Assembly (NCBI GenBank): GCA_018398815.1
Contig: CM031622.1
Location: forward strand, 18,300,427 to 18,364,426
Direction of reading: 5' to 3'
From: Conus ventricosus
Lineage: Eukaryota > Mollusca > Gastropoda > Neogastropoda > Conidae
DNA length: 64,000 nt
Made by a program: the position numbers and the translations under genes. The notes below the pieces were generated by a model. That model made no database searches, was not told where the DNA came from, and worked only from the letters and a program-made list of their open reading frames with translations. This document shows positions 11,058 to 22,737 of the stretch, one piece after another (position 1 is the first letter of the stretch; every line of letters begins with the position of its first letter).

Positions 11058-12170
11058 CTAAAGCTTCTTTACCTTCAAGCGGTATGATATTTGTTGTTCA
11101 AAGATTAGAAATAGAGGGGACGTTGATTTGGTCTTTTTTGCGATGCTTATATAAATGCACATTTTACCGACTAGGATAATCATATTTATGGTTTTTAAGT
11201 CTTCTTTGCGTTGTTCTTGGCTCTGTAGTCCAAATAATACATTGCATAAGCTGAGTTCTATGCGTTTCCTATTAAACCATGAATAAAATCTTCTATTTTC
11301 TTCCAAAATGCTTTAACTGGAGCACATTCATAAAAGAAGTGCTCTGTGTAATCTATTTCATCCCTGCATGTTGAGCATTTGTTGTCCTCTGTTACTTTCA
11401 TTTTGTGTAGGAGTATGTTTGTTGGATATATGTTGTGTATTAGCTTCCACTGCAGCTCTTTCAAACGAACTTCCTTGGTAACAAACTCAGGGATTTGCCA
11501 TATGTTTTCAGTGATTTCGATTTGTAATCTTCTGAGCCAAAACCCGTATGCACATGGCTTAATTTCTTTCTCCCTCGATTGTCCCTCTCTTAACATTTTT
11601 AATATGTTCTTTGGCTTTGTATTATACAGCTTGACTTCGCATTCCGGAATGTTTTCTACCTCTGTTCTCAAGTCATTGTTATTTATCCATTCCTTCCACT
11701 GTGCAGGAATGGCGTTTATCATTGCGTTATACTGCATAAGGGTATTGGCTGCATTTTGGTTAACTTTGTTCTGGATTTCTTGTAATGATAACAATCTGTT
11801 TTCATTAGCTGAAATAATGTCCCTAACTCTTTCAATATTATTGTTTTTCCATGTACTGAAAAAGAGGGGTTTGTTTTTGTATTGTATCAAACTGTTGTTC
11901 CATAAGAGTTGATTTTGAAAGTTGTTTGTATTGACATCATTTTTCAGATCTAATCGTTTATTCTCTAGGTAAGTCCACATAGCTTTTTTCCAGAATTCGT
12001 TTTTTATACATTTAATTGCATTTACACTGGCTGGTCGACAATTTATTTCGAAAATACTTCTTCCATTTGCTATTTTGTTAAAATGCCATTTAGGAATGAA
12101 GGTCCAACTTTCATTTTCTGATATGTAGAGCTTTCCTAACCATTGCAGATAAATGCAGTGAATGTTTATT
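11058..12170 (-). pseudogene. 3' end of a Tx1/L1-like LINE ORF2
   Basis: A 240-codon frame (11258-11980) reads as the C-terminal third of an L1-type ORF2. It has regularly spaced aromatic/basic residues, VRLKELQWKLIHNIYPTN, and then a zinc-ribbon-like CSTCRDEIDYTEHFFYEC, all typical of the post-RT region in the Tx1/L1 group. Continuations in other frames extend up to about 12170 and down to 11058 (SLCNVLFGLQSQEQRK). The reverse transcriptase and endonuclease are absent, so it is a 5'-truncated, frameshifted copy. It sits inside the Tigger-like element, next to the long C tract. Confidence 0.8.
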
Positions 12171-12296
12171 GCTGGAATGATAATGATAATGATACAAGTT
12201 GGGACTTAAAAATTCAAGGCTACGAACCAGGACGTCAGCTAAGTTTTACCCCCAACTGGATCGTGCTGGCGTAGAGAACAAGCCAGGCAACTGGGC

Positions 12297-12820
12297 TTGC
12301 CTGATCCTTTGCCGTTGCCTGAACGTCAAGCAAATGGGACATTGGGTGAACCGTTTCAAGTAAACACTGTCATTGGCAATGGAAATTGCTTATATAGAGC
12401 CCTGAGCTTAGAAGTTTTAGGCACACAAAACTATCACGAGCAATTCAGGGCGAAAATTGTTGACATTATGCTTCAAAATCAAAGCACCTTTGAAGGGTAC
12501 GTAGGAAGAGACACTGGCGATTACATTCTGGAGCATACCCTTCCGTTGCGCACTTTGAAGGGTACGTATGAAGAGACATTGGCGATCACATTCTGGAGCA
12601 TACCCTTCTGTTGCGCACTTGGGGAACTGATGCAGAGATTTATGCTGCAGCAACACTTCTCCAGACACGTATTGTCGTGTACACATCTGTGAATGAGGCC
12701 AGGAGGGAATGGATCCAGCACCTGCCTCTCTTCTCGATTCCTTCAATTCAGTTCAGCCAGGAAAACATTTATTTGAGAAACCTATGCGGCCACTTTGAGC
12801 GCGTTGTCAGCGTTCGTTAA
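12297..12820 (+). pseudogene. OTU-type cysteine protease-like fragment with internal duplication
   Basis: The first frame contains VIGNGNCLYRALSLEVLG, the catalytic-cysteine box of OTU proteases (Cys codon 12387-12389; the usual Asp two residues earlier is Asn). It continues with a helix typical of the fold. After the tandem duplication (12492-12621) a second frame gives WGTDAEIYAAATLLQTRIVVY and ends LCGHFERVVSVR with a stop at 12818-12820, where HF is the expected catalytic histidine. OTU enzymes cut ubiquitin from proteins; many copies of this type occur in invertebrate mobile elements. There is no ATG, the opening codon is TTG, and the N-terminus is uncertain. The frame change is explained by the 65-bp duplication alone. 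Confidence 0.72.
12492..12621. repeat. 65-bp tandem duplication inside the OTU frame
   Basis: GAAGGGTACGTAGGAAGAGA onward (12492) is repeated from 12557 with about five substitutions. The period of 65 is not a multiple of three and shifts the frame. Confidence 0.93.
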
Positions 12821-13815
12821 GCTCAGACACATTGACTGGAATTAATCAATAGATGCCGTTACACATTGTATCATTATTGTTTGCTGCTCAATTTGCACAT
12901 TGGTAGCATTGCTTTTGTCTCAAACACTTCGACCAAAAACAATACTCTTCAGACTCAATACATGTATTTACTCGCGCATATTAATATATTATATGTGCAG
13001 ACTCGTACACGCACATATTGATTTCAATTCATGAAAAACATACCTAAACACTCTGATTTTCCAAAACTTTTTTTTCTGATCTTTCTTAATCTAGTCCGTA
13101 TTGACATAACTAAGCATTTTTGTTTGATTTTTTTTATTTTTAACACTTCTGTTTTATGCAAATTCACGTGTCTAGTTGATTTTTGCGCATGAGTGTGTGT
13201 GTGTGTATGTGTGTGTGTGTGTGTGTTGTGTGTGTTTGCGTTCATGTGCGTGTGTGATTTGTTGTTGACTTACAGACTTAATGAGAATTAAGGGCTCAAT
13301 TCAGTACAGACTTGACTTTCAAAATTTTTTGGCAAATATGTATCCCATTTTAAGATTTCCTTACTTTTTTAATTAACGTGCCTACACAGCTTGTAGAAAA
13401 TTAAAAAGCATTATTCTTGCTTAAGAGCAAATTATTTTTAGTTGAATATCACTTCATCCATTGAAAATTGAAATTGTTTGAATCAGTGAATAGACATGTC
13501 AGTGTTTTTATCCAGTTAATCAATATTATTTTGGACATTACTTTCTTTATCATAAAAAATTAAATGGTTACATATTGTATTTGTTAGCTGATGTCTGAAA
13601 TTTTAGTCCAAAGGAATGGATATTGTTTGTGTTAAACAGTATTTACTTGTACTTCTTTTTCATTTCACGCTGATTAAAGACTACAGTTTACTTTATAACA
13701 TTGACGATTTTGCTTTAACCCTTATTTCTACCTCCCATGCAGTAGCCCTCCCCATCTCTCTCTCTCTCTCTCTCTCTCGGCCATTTCCTCCCCACTTCTC
13801 CCCCCTCTCTCTCGT

Positions 13816-13902
<87 letters not shown>

Positions 13903-14187
13903 GATTGTTAAGGCTCCTTTGGTTGAACAATTAATATTAGGACGGGGTACATTAATTTAAACAACACAGGATACTGACACAGGCCGATCAATCGCCTGGC
14001 AGGAAAGCTGTTGGATTGCTGATTTAAGTTTTGGCAACGACTACGCCTGGGATCGAACCCCAACCCCAACGTTAAAAGCATGGTAAAATTGACATCGGAC
14101 GCACCAACAAACAAACAAGCATGAGAAAGACAATATGCCACCTAATCTTTTGATCTGAGAGCATAAAGGAAGAGAGGAAAAAAAATA
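12821..14187. other. Non-coding stretch with TG and CT repeats
   Basis: It contains (TG)n at about 13193-13227 and long (CT)n at 13754-13778 and 13807-13897. Around 14035-14085 the minus strand reads GGTTCGATCCCAGGC, a tRNA B-box-like motif, but no matching A box or body was convincing. No gene is seen. Confidence 0.75.
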
Positions 14188-14345
14188 GAGATTTTGGAAA
14201 CAAAATTCATTTCTTTCATGTTTCCTTTTATCACGATTTTGCTACGTCATCGTATGGTTAGTCAGCGTCACAGAAGAACACTCGCAAGCCTGACAAAGAC
14301 AGCAAACAAGTCACAAAACGAAATGAATCTAGTTTCCAAAATCTC
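14188..14345. mobile_element. Small foldback element (158 bp)
   Basis: GAGATTTTGGAAAC...TTCATTTC (14188-14213) is matched by its reverse complement at 14320-14345, with 3 mismatches in 26. It lies just inside the right end of the Tigger-like element. No target duplication was identified, so MITE status is tentative. Confidence 0.6.
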
Positions 14346-14560
14346 CTTATTACTGCCTTGTGGATTTACGCAATGTGCCGGATGTAGCGATAAAACCTTG
14401 AAAAATATTACTACAACCGATGTGCCGGACGTATCATTGATAAGACCTCGAAAAACATCATTACAACCGGAGTAGCAGTAGGATGTTATAGTGATAATCC
14501 GGACGTAGTGATAGGCATATTTGGTCCCCAGGGACTTCACTACATCCGGAGTTCACTGTA

Positions 14561-15202
14561 TAAGATTATAGTCTGGTGGCATGACACTTCTGTGGCACTG
14601 TCATAGTCTGGCAGAGCACTGCTGCAGCACAGCCATCAAACGCACCACATTTGAACTGTTCACAAAAAGCAGGAAACATTCTGGATCTTCCAGCGGAAGA
14701 TGAACTATCCTGATGGTCTCAGTGGTGGACTACACATCAGTCCATCAATTGTGACAGCTCAGCTTCTCAACACTTCATATTTGTATCCATCCAGTTTTGA
14801 TCATGTGCACATTTGGATGCATGTGTAAGACTAAGAATGTGTGCACTCATCTTCATCCACAATCATGAACAAATGCCAGCACTTGCAAACACTTCTTCAT
14901 GATGATGAAACCTGTACACTAAACTGAACCGAGTTTGTGTGTGTGTCTATAACTGCACTTTTTGGTGCGCACTGATCTTATGCCAGAACATATGAAAACA
15001 CACATACATACACATACAAGTCGAGATGTTGTGAATGCGTGTTACTTCTTAATCTCTCTGACTCTCCCTCTCCTTTTCTGTTTTATATTCATATCCAGCT
15101 CTTTCCTTTTAAGTAGACCATATTTGTTATGCAAAACACACACAACCACACACACACATTCACATACACACATGCACACACACGAGCACATGCGCACACA
15201 CA

Positions 15203-15262
<60 letters not shown>

Positions 15263-15325
15263 AATGATTTTTGGGTCCAAGCCAATATTTGAAGCAGCAG
15301 CCCAAATGAAGATCTCAATACTCAC
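14561..15325. other. Non-coding, with (CA)n
   Basis: Nothing recognisable apart from a CA/CT microsatellite at about 15141-15262, which directly precedes the candidate intron of the next exon. The apparent open frames are repeat translations. Confidence 0.75.
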
Positions 15326-15412
15326 AATGACAAAATCAACAGCTGAGTCTTCAGAATCTTTCCTGATGCAGTCCATCATCTCAGTGGAAAGTCTTTGTGG
15401 TGTTGGGTTCAT
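15326..15412 (-). CDS. Candidate internal coding exon, 87 bp
   Basis: On the minus strand a strong acceptor (TTTTCTTTTCTCACAG) is followed by 29 codons, MNPTPQRLSTEMMD...AVDFVI, and then a donor GTGAGTATT. The exon is a whole number of codons and open in this frame, with acidic and polar residues and no stop. The product was not recognised. It is one of the few stretches that looks like ordinary host gene sequence. The first Met follows the acceptor directly, so it need not be the start codon. Confidence 0.5.
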
Positions 15413-17096
15413 CTGTGAGAAAAGAAAAGAAAAAACACCTGCAATAGCACTAATCACAGCAATGTGTGCAAAACAAATGGTTGTGTGAAAAAAATCATTC
15501 AAGCTTTTCTTTAAAAAGGGTTTTGGCATTTTGACAGGTTCCTGGATGATGGTTTTCATCTTATCAAAATCTTACAGAATTTTGTTTTCAAAGACACCAT
15601 CAGTCATCATGAAGGAGCACAAACAAAACCAAATATTTAGTAACAACAAAACTAAAAAATGTTCAACAACAAACATTTTTCTGTTACAGAAACAAATACT
15701 CAGTGTTACATTTTGCACACTATAACCCCAGCCGAGATGGCTATGTATGCTGCAATAAGAACATTTTAAAACGATGATGAAACAGACTGATTATACTGCA
15801 CGTAACTGACAAGTACAGATGGATGAAACTGTTGAAAAGCTGAACTAAAGAAAACCATACAAAAACACACAGACCCCAACAGTGGACCTAGAGGCCTGTT
15901 CCCCAGCTTCTTTACATGCCACAAGGAAAACACACAAAAGCATGCATGCATGTGCACACACAAACACACACACACAAACACACACACTCACACACACAGG
16001 TGCGCGTGCATGTGTACACGCACAATGTAACGCATACCTCATCCTAATAAATGTCCCAAACAGAACACCATTCATGTTTCCCTCCTCAAGGAAAGCTTGT
16101 TGTCTTACTGAAGAACTACATATCTTTTCATCTTTATTTTGTTGAACTGACGGTTGCATATTTTTTTTCTTTTCAGTTCTTATCATTGAAATACTAGAAA
16201 ACTTAATAATACAAACCATGCTTTACAGGTACTGTACACAACAATGAGGTTTAAAACGGGCATCAAAGTACACACCCTACACTGCTGCCAACCTTCTGGA
16301 ATCCAAAGTCTGGAACTAAGGGATGAAGGGGGTGGGATGGAGAAGGGGTAGACTTTTGGCTTTTGACTGAAGGCATTTTTAACCCTTGTGTTTCAACTGA
16401 CAAATGTGGGGGTTAAAAGGAAATGCACTTTCTATACACACAACTGCCAACATTCATACAACGTATTTAGGCCTTATTTGCAACACCACATCATCCCATT
16501 CAAAAGTGAAATTTCGAATCCTTTATTTAAAAAACAAAAATTTCAAACGCTGGACTCTTCCACTAAAGTCAAGATTTCCGATATTATTTCTAAATTGGGG
16601 ACGCTTCAGAAAACATTTGGGAGGGTTGGCGGCTATGCTAATAACACGAGACATTCAGTGTGATGGTAGAAGTGGGGATACAGAATAGGGTGGGGTGGGG
16701 TGGGGTGGGGGTGGGTGGGAGGGAAGTGTAGGAAAGTAGAGGGTGTGTGTGAGAACAGGAGGTAAGGCAATATGAACTTATGAAGGCAGCAAACTGACTT
16801 TTTCTAGTGAAGTAGCTAGGTGTCATTTCATGTACATTTAAAAAAAAATTTTTTTTTTTAAATTTAAGAAAAAATCTGTTTTGAAAAAGTACATCAGGTT
16901 AGTGGAAACTGCGAGCTCCTGAGTGATGACTCAATCAACTGTAACTGTAATTGATGGTGAACAGCTGACAAACACACCAGCCTGGCACAACTCTAGTGAT
17001 CTTATTTCACTGCATGTCATGCCCATGTCCCAGCTGTTCCCTTCAACCCTCACCCCCACCCCTCATATATCCATTTCAACAAAATCACTGACATAG
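15413..17096. other. Non-coding stretch
   Basis: It contains a CA-rich patch at 15945-16025 and a G/T-rich run (GGGGT repeats) at 16688-16725. Overlapping open frames at 16388-16688 have no recognisable domain or splice context. Probably intron. Confidence 0.65.
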
Positions 17097-17235
17097 TTTC
17101 CTCCTCTACCACACAAGTTCTACAATGCTGGACAGTCGCTCTAATTACCCACCCTGTCAGTATTCTACAACACTGGACTGCCATTCTAATTATCATGTCA
17201 GTATTCTAATTACCCACCCTGTCTGTATTCTACAA

Positions 17236-17643
17236 CACTAGTCAGTCAGTCAGTCATTCCCTGACCGCTGGGGTCGTTGTGAGGACGTGATGAGGCAGCC
17301 GCTGTTTCTCTCCAAGCTCTTCAGTTTGTAGCTGTCGTGAGGAGATTTGGCATGGTCATTTTGGTCCAGTCCTTTATATTTTCGGACCAACTCTTTCTCT
17401 GCCATCCTCGTCTGCGCCCTCCTTCAACTGTACCTTGAAGGATGGTTTTGGAGAGGGTGTTGTGACGAATGACGTGGCCAAACCATGCCATCTTCCGTCA
17501 TTTGACGGTTGGCTGAAGTGGTTCGTGGGGTTCCACTAGGTTGGTGACCAGGTTCCGCACATAATCATTGGTCTTGTGTTCTTTGTAGGAGATGCGGAGT
17601 AGTTTCCTCAGGCACCTGGTCTAAAACACCTAGATTCTTCTGT
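17236..17643 (-). mobile_element. LINE 3' fragment with (TGAC)n tail
   Basis: The minus strand encodes, across frames, RKLLRISYKEHKTNDYVRN, KMAWFGHVIRH and KTILQGTVEGGRRRGWQRK, the C-terminal end of an endonuclease/reverse-transcriptase LINE of the same broad type as the next feature. It ends in a GACTGACTGACTGAC tail at 17236-17252 on the minus strand. 5'-truncated; no RT core. It sits within the minisatellite. Confidence 0.8.
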
Positions 17644-17775
17644 TAGTATTCTACAACACTAGACTGTCACTCTAATTACCCACCCTGTCAGTATTCTACA
17701 ACACTAGACTGTCACTCTAATTACCCACCCCTGTCTGTTATCTACAACGCTGGACTGTCACTCTAATTACTCAGA

Positions 17776-19054
17776 GTTATCCTAAACCGTTTAAGACCTC
17801 AGGTAGAAGAACTCATCGCCGAAGAACAAGCCGGCTTTCGCAAAGGCAGAAGCACTACGGAGCAAATTTTCAACCTACGAGGTCCTCTGTGTGAAACACC
17901 TCCAGCACCAAAGAGAACTGTACCACGTGTTCATTGACTTTAAAAAAAGCCTTTGACAGAGTCTGGCACAGTGCACTGTGGGCCACCATGAGGAAGTTCA
18001 AATGGGAGAGAAACTGACCCACATCATCCAGCAGCTATACGCCAATGCCACAAGTGCAGTACTCGCCAACAACATGATGGGAGACTGGTTCCACACAACT
18101 GTTGGAGTTCGCCCAGGCTGTCTCCTATCTCCTTTCCTTTTCAACGTGTTCCTAGAAAGGCTAATGATCGATGCCCTTGAAGATCATGAAGGCAACGGTC
18201 AGCGTTGGAGGCAGAACCATCACGAACCTCAGATTTGCAGACGACATCGATGGGCTTGCCGGAAATGAAGAAGAATTGGCCAGACTAGTCACTAAGTCGG
18301 CCACCTTGACAACACCTCAACAAGATATGGGATGGAAATCAGCGCAGAGAAAACCAAACTGGTGACTAACAAATATGGCACCATAACAACTGAAATCGCT
18401 GTCAAAGGCCATAAACTTGAAACTGTCAACCAATTCAAGTACTTAGGGGCAATCATTTCTGACGATGGATCACGACCGGAAGTGCTATCAAGAACTGCAC
18501 AATCAATGTCTGCACTCGCCAAGTTAATACCAATATGGAGGGACAGAAACATCACCATGAAGCACAATATTCGACTCGTGCGTACGCTGGTACTGTCGAT
18601 GTTCCTGTACGCTTGTGAGACATGGATCCTCACAGCAGAGCTGCAAAAGAAGATAGAAACAATGGAGATAAGATGCTATCGAAACATCCTGGGCATCTCC
18701 TACTTGGACCACATAACCAACGAACAAATCGACAGACCATCCAGAAACACTTAGGCCCCAATGAAGATTGCTCACTACAGTGAAAAAACGGAAGCTGAGA
18801 TGGTATGGTCACACAACAAGATCCAGTGGCCTATCGAAAATAATCCTTCAGGGGACCGTGGAGGGGAGCAGAAGGAGAGGCAGACAGAAGAAAAAATGGG
18901 CGGACAATATTGCAGAGTGGACAGGCAAACCTTTTGCTGAAACCCAGGCTCTCGCTCATGACCGGGACAGATGGAGGAAAGTGGTGTACAACGCATCAAG
19001 GCGGCACCCCTACGACTCCATAAGGAGTTAAGGGCGCAAGGCAAGGCAAGGCAG
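17776..19054 (+). pseudogene. LINE reverse transcriptase, 3' half, with (AAGGC)n tail
   Basis: The reading passes through RT motifs in order: EEQAGFRKGRSTTEQIF (17815), HVFIDFKKAFDRVW with the first catalytic Asp (17925), a GVRPGCLLSPFLFNVF block (18108), FADDI (18231) with the paired catalytic Asp residues, then YLGAIISDDGS and the long C-terminal region ending RRKLRWYGH-type and GSRRRGRQKKKW segments (to about 19030). It needs several frame changes. The tail is GGCAAGGCAAGGCAAGG. It is 5'-truncated, without the endonuclease. The family is a non-LTR retrotransposon common in aquatic invertebrates; the clade was not fixed from sequence alone. Confidence 0.87.
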
Positions 19055-20790
19055 TATTCTACAAGTACAACACTAGACCGTCACTCTAATTACCCACCCT
19101 GTCTGTATTCTACAACGCTGGACTGTCACTCTAATTACCCACCCTGTCAGTATTCTATAAATGCTGGACTGTTACTCTAATTACCATCCTGTCACTATTC
19201 TATAACGCTGCACTGTCACTGTAATTACCCTGTCAGTATTATACAACACTGGACTATCACTCTAATTACCTGTCAGTATTCTACAACACTGGTCTATCAC
19301 TCTAATTACCCACCCCGTCGGTATTCTACAACACTGGACTGTCATTCTAATTACCCACCCTGTCAGTATTCTACAACTTTGGACTGTCACTCTAATTACC
19401 CACCCCTGTCAGTGTTCTATAATGCTGGACTGTCACTCTAATTACCCACCCTGTCAGTGTTCTATAACACTGGACTGTCACTCTAATTACCCACCCTGTC
19501 TGTATTTACAACCTTGGACTGTCACTCTAATTACCCACCCCTGTCAGTATTCTATAAATGCTGGACAGTCACTCTAATTACCCACCCCTGTCAGTATTCT
19601 ACAACATTGGACTGTCACTCTAATTGCCCACCCTGTCAGTGTTCTATAACACTGGACTGTCACTCTAATTACCCACCCCTGTCAGTATTCTACAACACTG
19701 GACTGTCACTCTAATTGCCCACAGTGTCTGTATTCTACAACCTTGGACTGTCACTCTAATTACCCACCCCTGTCAGTATTCTATAAATGCTGGACTGTCA
19801 CTCTAATTACTCACCCCTATCAGTATTCTACAACATTGGACTGTCACTCTAATTACCCATCCCTGTCAGTGTTCTACAACATTGGACTGTCACTCTAATT
19901 ACCCACCCTGTCAGTATTCTACAACCTTGGACTGTCACTCTAATTACCCACCCTGTCAGTGTTCTATAACGCTGGACTGTCACTCTAATTACCCACCCCT
20001 GTCAGTGTTCTATAACACTGGACTGTCACTCTAATTACCCACCCCTGTCAGTGTTCTATAACGCTGGACTGTCACTCTAATTACCCACCCCTGTCAGTGT
20101 TCTACAACATTGGACTGTCACTCTAATTACCCACCCTGTCTGTATTCTACAACCTTGGACTGTCACTCTAATTACCCACCCCTGTCAGTATTCTATAAAT
20201 GCTGGACTGTCACTCTAATTACCCACCCTGTCAGTATTCTACAACATTGGACTGTCACTCTAATTACCCACCCCTGTCAGTATTCTACAACATTGGACTG
20301 TCACTCTAATTACCCACTCCTGTCAGTATTCTACAATGCTGGACTGTCACTCTAATTACCCACCCCTGTCAGTGTTCTATAACACTGGATTGTCACTCTA
20401 ATTACCCACCCCTGTCAGTATTCTACAACGCTGGACTGTCACTCTAATTACCCACCCCTGTCAGTGTTCTATAACACTGGACTGTCACTCTAATTACCCA
20501 CCCTGTCAGTATTCTATAACGCTGGACTGTCACTCTAATTACCCACCCCTGTCAGTATTCTATAACGCTGGACTGTCACTCTAATTACCCACCCCTGTCA
20601 GTGTTCTTCAACGCTGGACTGTCACTCTAATTACCCCCCCCTGTCTGTGTTCTATAACACTGGACTGTCAGTGTCACTCTATTACCACCCCTGTCAGTAT
20701 TCTATAACGCTGGACTGTCACTCTGATTACCCTGTCGGTATTCTACAACACTGGACTGTCACTTTAATTACACTACAGTCAGTATTATCA

Positions 20791-21335
20791 CTGTCCACAT
20801 CATGAAGCATGGAGGACACAGGATATTTCCAGCAGACTGAGTCACACTCACAAAGGCTCTCCGAAGGACAACATCATGTGTTGCCCCAAACTGCTGACCA
20901 ATGCATAACTGGCTCTGAACAATGCTGACACACATGACATCTGTTCAGAGTACTGCAGCAACTGGGATGTGTTGCCGGGACATGGGCTGTACTGTGCTGT
21001 ACACATCTGAAGGCTGGTCTTGCAGCCCTTCCTCCATGAGCCATGGCAGTTCGAGTTTCTGTGAAAAGGATTATGCTAGGGACATGGCTCGAATGCTCCG
21101 AGTCCAATGCTTAGCAACAGTTGCTCAGGTTCAGAAGGGAAACACCAAACCCTCACTTTTTCATTTTCACTCCTAACTACTATCTACCTTCAAAGTAACA
21201 TTAGTGTACTTCAATGCTTGGATTGGGGAAGGGGGGGTGGGGTGGGGGTGGGGTCAAGCAATGATGATGTACCTGTTGATCAAGGATAGTGGGGGTCTTT
21301 TCACTATCTTCTCTCCTACCATCCTGTCCCCTAAC
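20791..21335. other. Non-coding stretch
   Basis: Nothing recognised. A G-rich patch lies at 21225-21255. Small open frames on both strands lack start context or domains. Confidence 0.6.
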
Positions 21336-21837
21336 AAATCCTTTTTTTTCAATCAAGAGAACAATGAAAAGGCCTGTTAAGCATTATATATATACGTCAT
21401 ACTGTGATGGGCTGGTCATAAAATGATTAGACCTTGTGTGTACTTAAACTGGAACTGATTCAGAAGAATAACAAATAATGTGATACATCTACTGGTCCAT
21501 CTACCAATACATCTCAAAAACCAGACTCAAAAATAATATATGTATGTGAAACTGAATTAAATTTATGTGTTGCCTTTACAAACCTAATTTAAACATACTT
21601 TGACCTATTATCTTTCCCTTCTTATGCATTCATTACCTTCTTGTTTATTTATTACCTTCTCAAAGACAACCTAATAAACTTAAGTGATCAACTTTTAGGC
21701 TGCATGTCGAGCAAAGAGTTCTGAAGAAACTGTAAAAAAAAATTGTTGAGTCACTTTGATTTTGTTCACTCTCTGCCTCCCACCTACCCTTTCTCATCTA
21801 CCTGTCGTTGATGCTTTCATTGTTAAAAGAAAACTGG
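21336..21837 (+). repeat. Copy B of the 500-bp duplicated block
   Basis: It matches 1-500 almost base for base, starting at the T-run after CTAACAAATCC. Beyond 21837 the sequence continues GTGGCAGTTTTAAGG, while copy A runs into the gap, so the extent of homology cannot be closed. Confidence 0.9.
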
Positions 21838-22737
21838 TGGCAGTTTTAAGGTAAACCTGGTGCTATTTTATACAATAGTTACCATCAGTAGGGGGCTTGG
21901 TCAATGGAACTGGCACCACTGAACAAAATCAAAGCGACTCAACAATAGTGCAGCATCTTCTCTGGTACACTCCACCCTGAAGAGTTAATCTTTTGACCTG
22001 CACCTGCTTGGGTGTGGCAGTGTACAGGTAAACTGGACTGAGTGGTGTGAGAGCACATTCTTTGCTGACGGATGTGACATAACAAGTTCAATTGACTGCC
22101 GATGTGCCATTTTTTTTCAAATTTCACTTTAATTTCTTCAAATACAAATGTACTAACCTGTTGTTACATATTAATGGAAAGAGTAAAACATGAATTTTGT
22201 ATGCAGTTAGCTACAAATACCTATTTAAACTAATAAAAAAACCCCAAAAAAACAACTGTCATGCCATTAAAAAAAAATTGCGTAAAATTAACAGCCTGAC
22301 ACAAAAATACCAAACATTCCTTGTTCTAAGCTTTTTACATCGAAAACCCCCATCTGTATTAGAAAACAAGCACATTATCCTTATCACATTATCCATTAGC
22401 AAGCACCTAAAACTATGTACAAAATACATTGTTTTGCATCTATTACTTGGTGCATGGGAAAACATTGAGAACTTTCCTTAGACTGCCGGTCAGCCGAAAA
22501 AAACAGCTGCCTTGCTGTCATACAATACATGGCTCATTGGGAAAAAGTTAAGCGAAATGGACACGGACAATGAAAAAGCAAATGATCCGAATAGATGAAA
22601 ATAATTACATTCATAACCCAAAAAAAGTTTCAAAAAAAATGGTTCATTTACTTTATGCACAGCTCATGTTCAAAAGATTCATGTAACTTGTAAGCTCTGA
22701 ATTTCATACAAGCCGATCTGAAGCACACTCAGGCAAT
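21838..22737. other. Non-coding, AT-rich
   Basis: No gene, repeat array or element end was recognised. Confidence 0.6.

Larger units (their letters stand above)
7791..14558 (+). mobile_element. pogo/Tigger-like DNA transposon, heavily interrupted
   Basis: A perfect 23-bp inverted repeat, starting CAGTGAACTCCGG, occupies 7791-7813 and, reversed, 14536-14558. Each copy is bordered by TA on the outside (7789-7790, 14559-14560), the target site of Tc1/mariner/pogo elements. Copies of a subterminal motif like CCGGATGTAGTGAT or CCGGTTGTAGTGAT follow inside both ends (8912-9008 and 14380-14520). The N-terminal DNA-binding part of a pogo-type transposase begins at 9042. The interior has been invaded by a hAT-like element, a MITE, LINE DNA, an OTU-like fragment and simple repeats; a DDE catalytic domain was not found. 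Two separate elements that happen to share ends remain possible. Confidence 0.7.
17110..20790 (+). repeat. 45-bp minisatellite array, split by two LINE insertions
   Basis: The unit is about 45 bp, approximately CTGTCAGTATTCTACAACAC + TGGACTGTCACTCTAATTAC + CCACC. It fills 17110-17235, 17645-17775 and 19055-20790, roughly 45 units in all. Variation is mostly GTATTC/GTGTTC, CAACACT/TAACGCT and one or two C residues before CTGTC. Two retroelements of opposite orientation interrupt it. The open frames at 19514 and 20110 are repeat translations. Confidence 0.93.

Noticed and set aside
13616..13960. Ser/Leu and Arg/Glu-rich open frames
   Set aside because: Products of the CT/GA repeat, with no start or domain support.
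17110..20790. CRISPR-like regular repeats
   Set aside because: Units are contiguous 45-bp minisatellite copies with no unique spacers, in a eukaryotic context.
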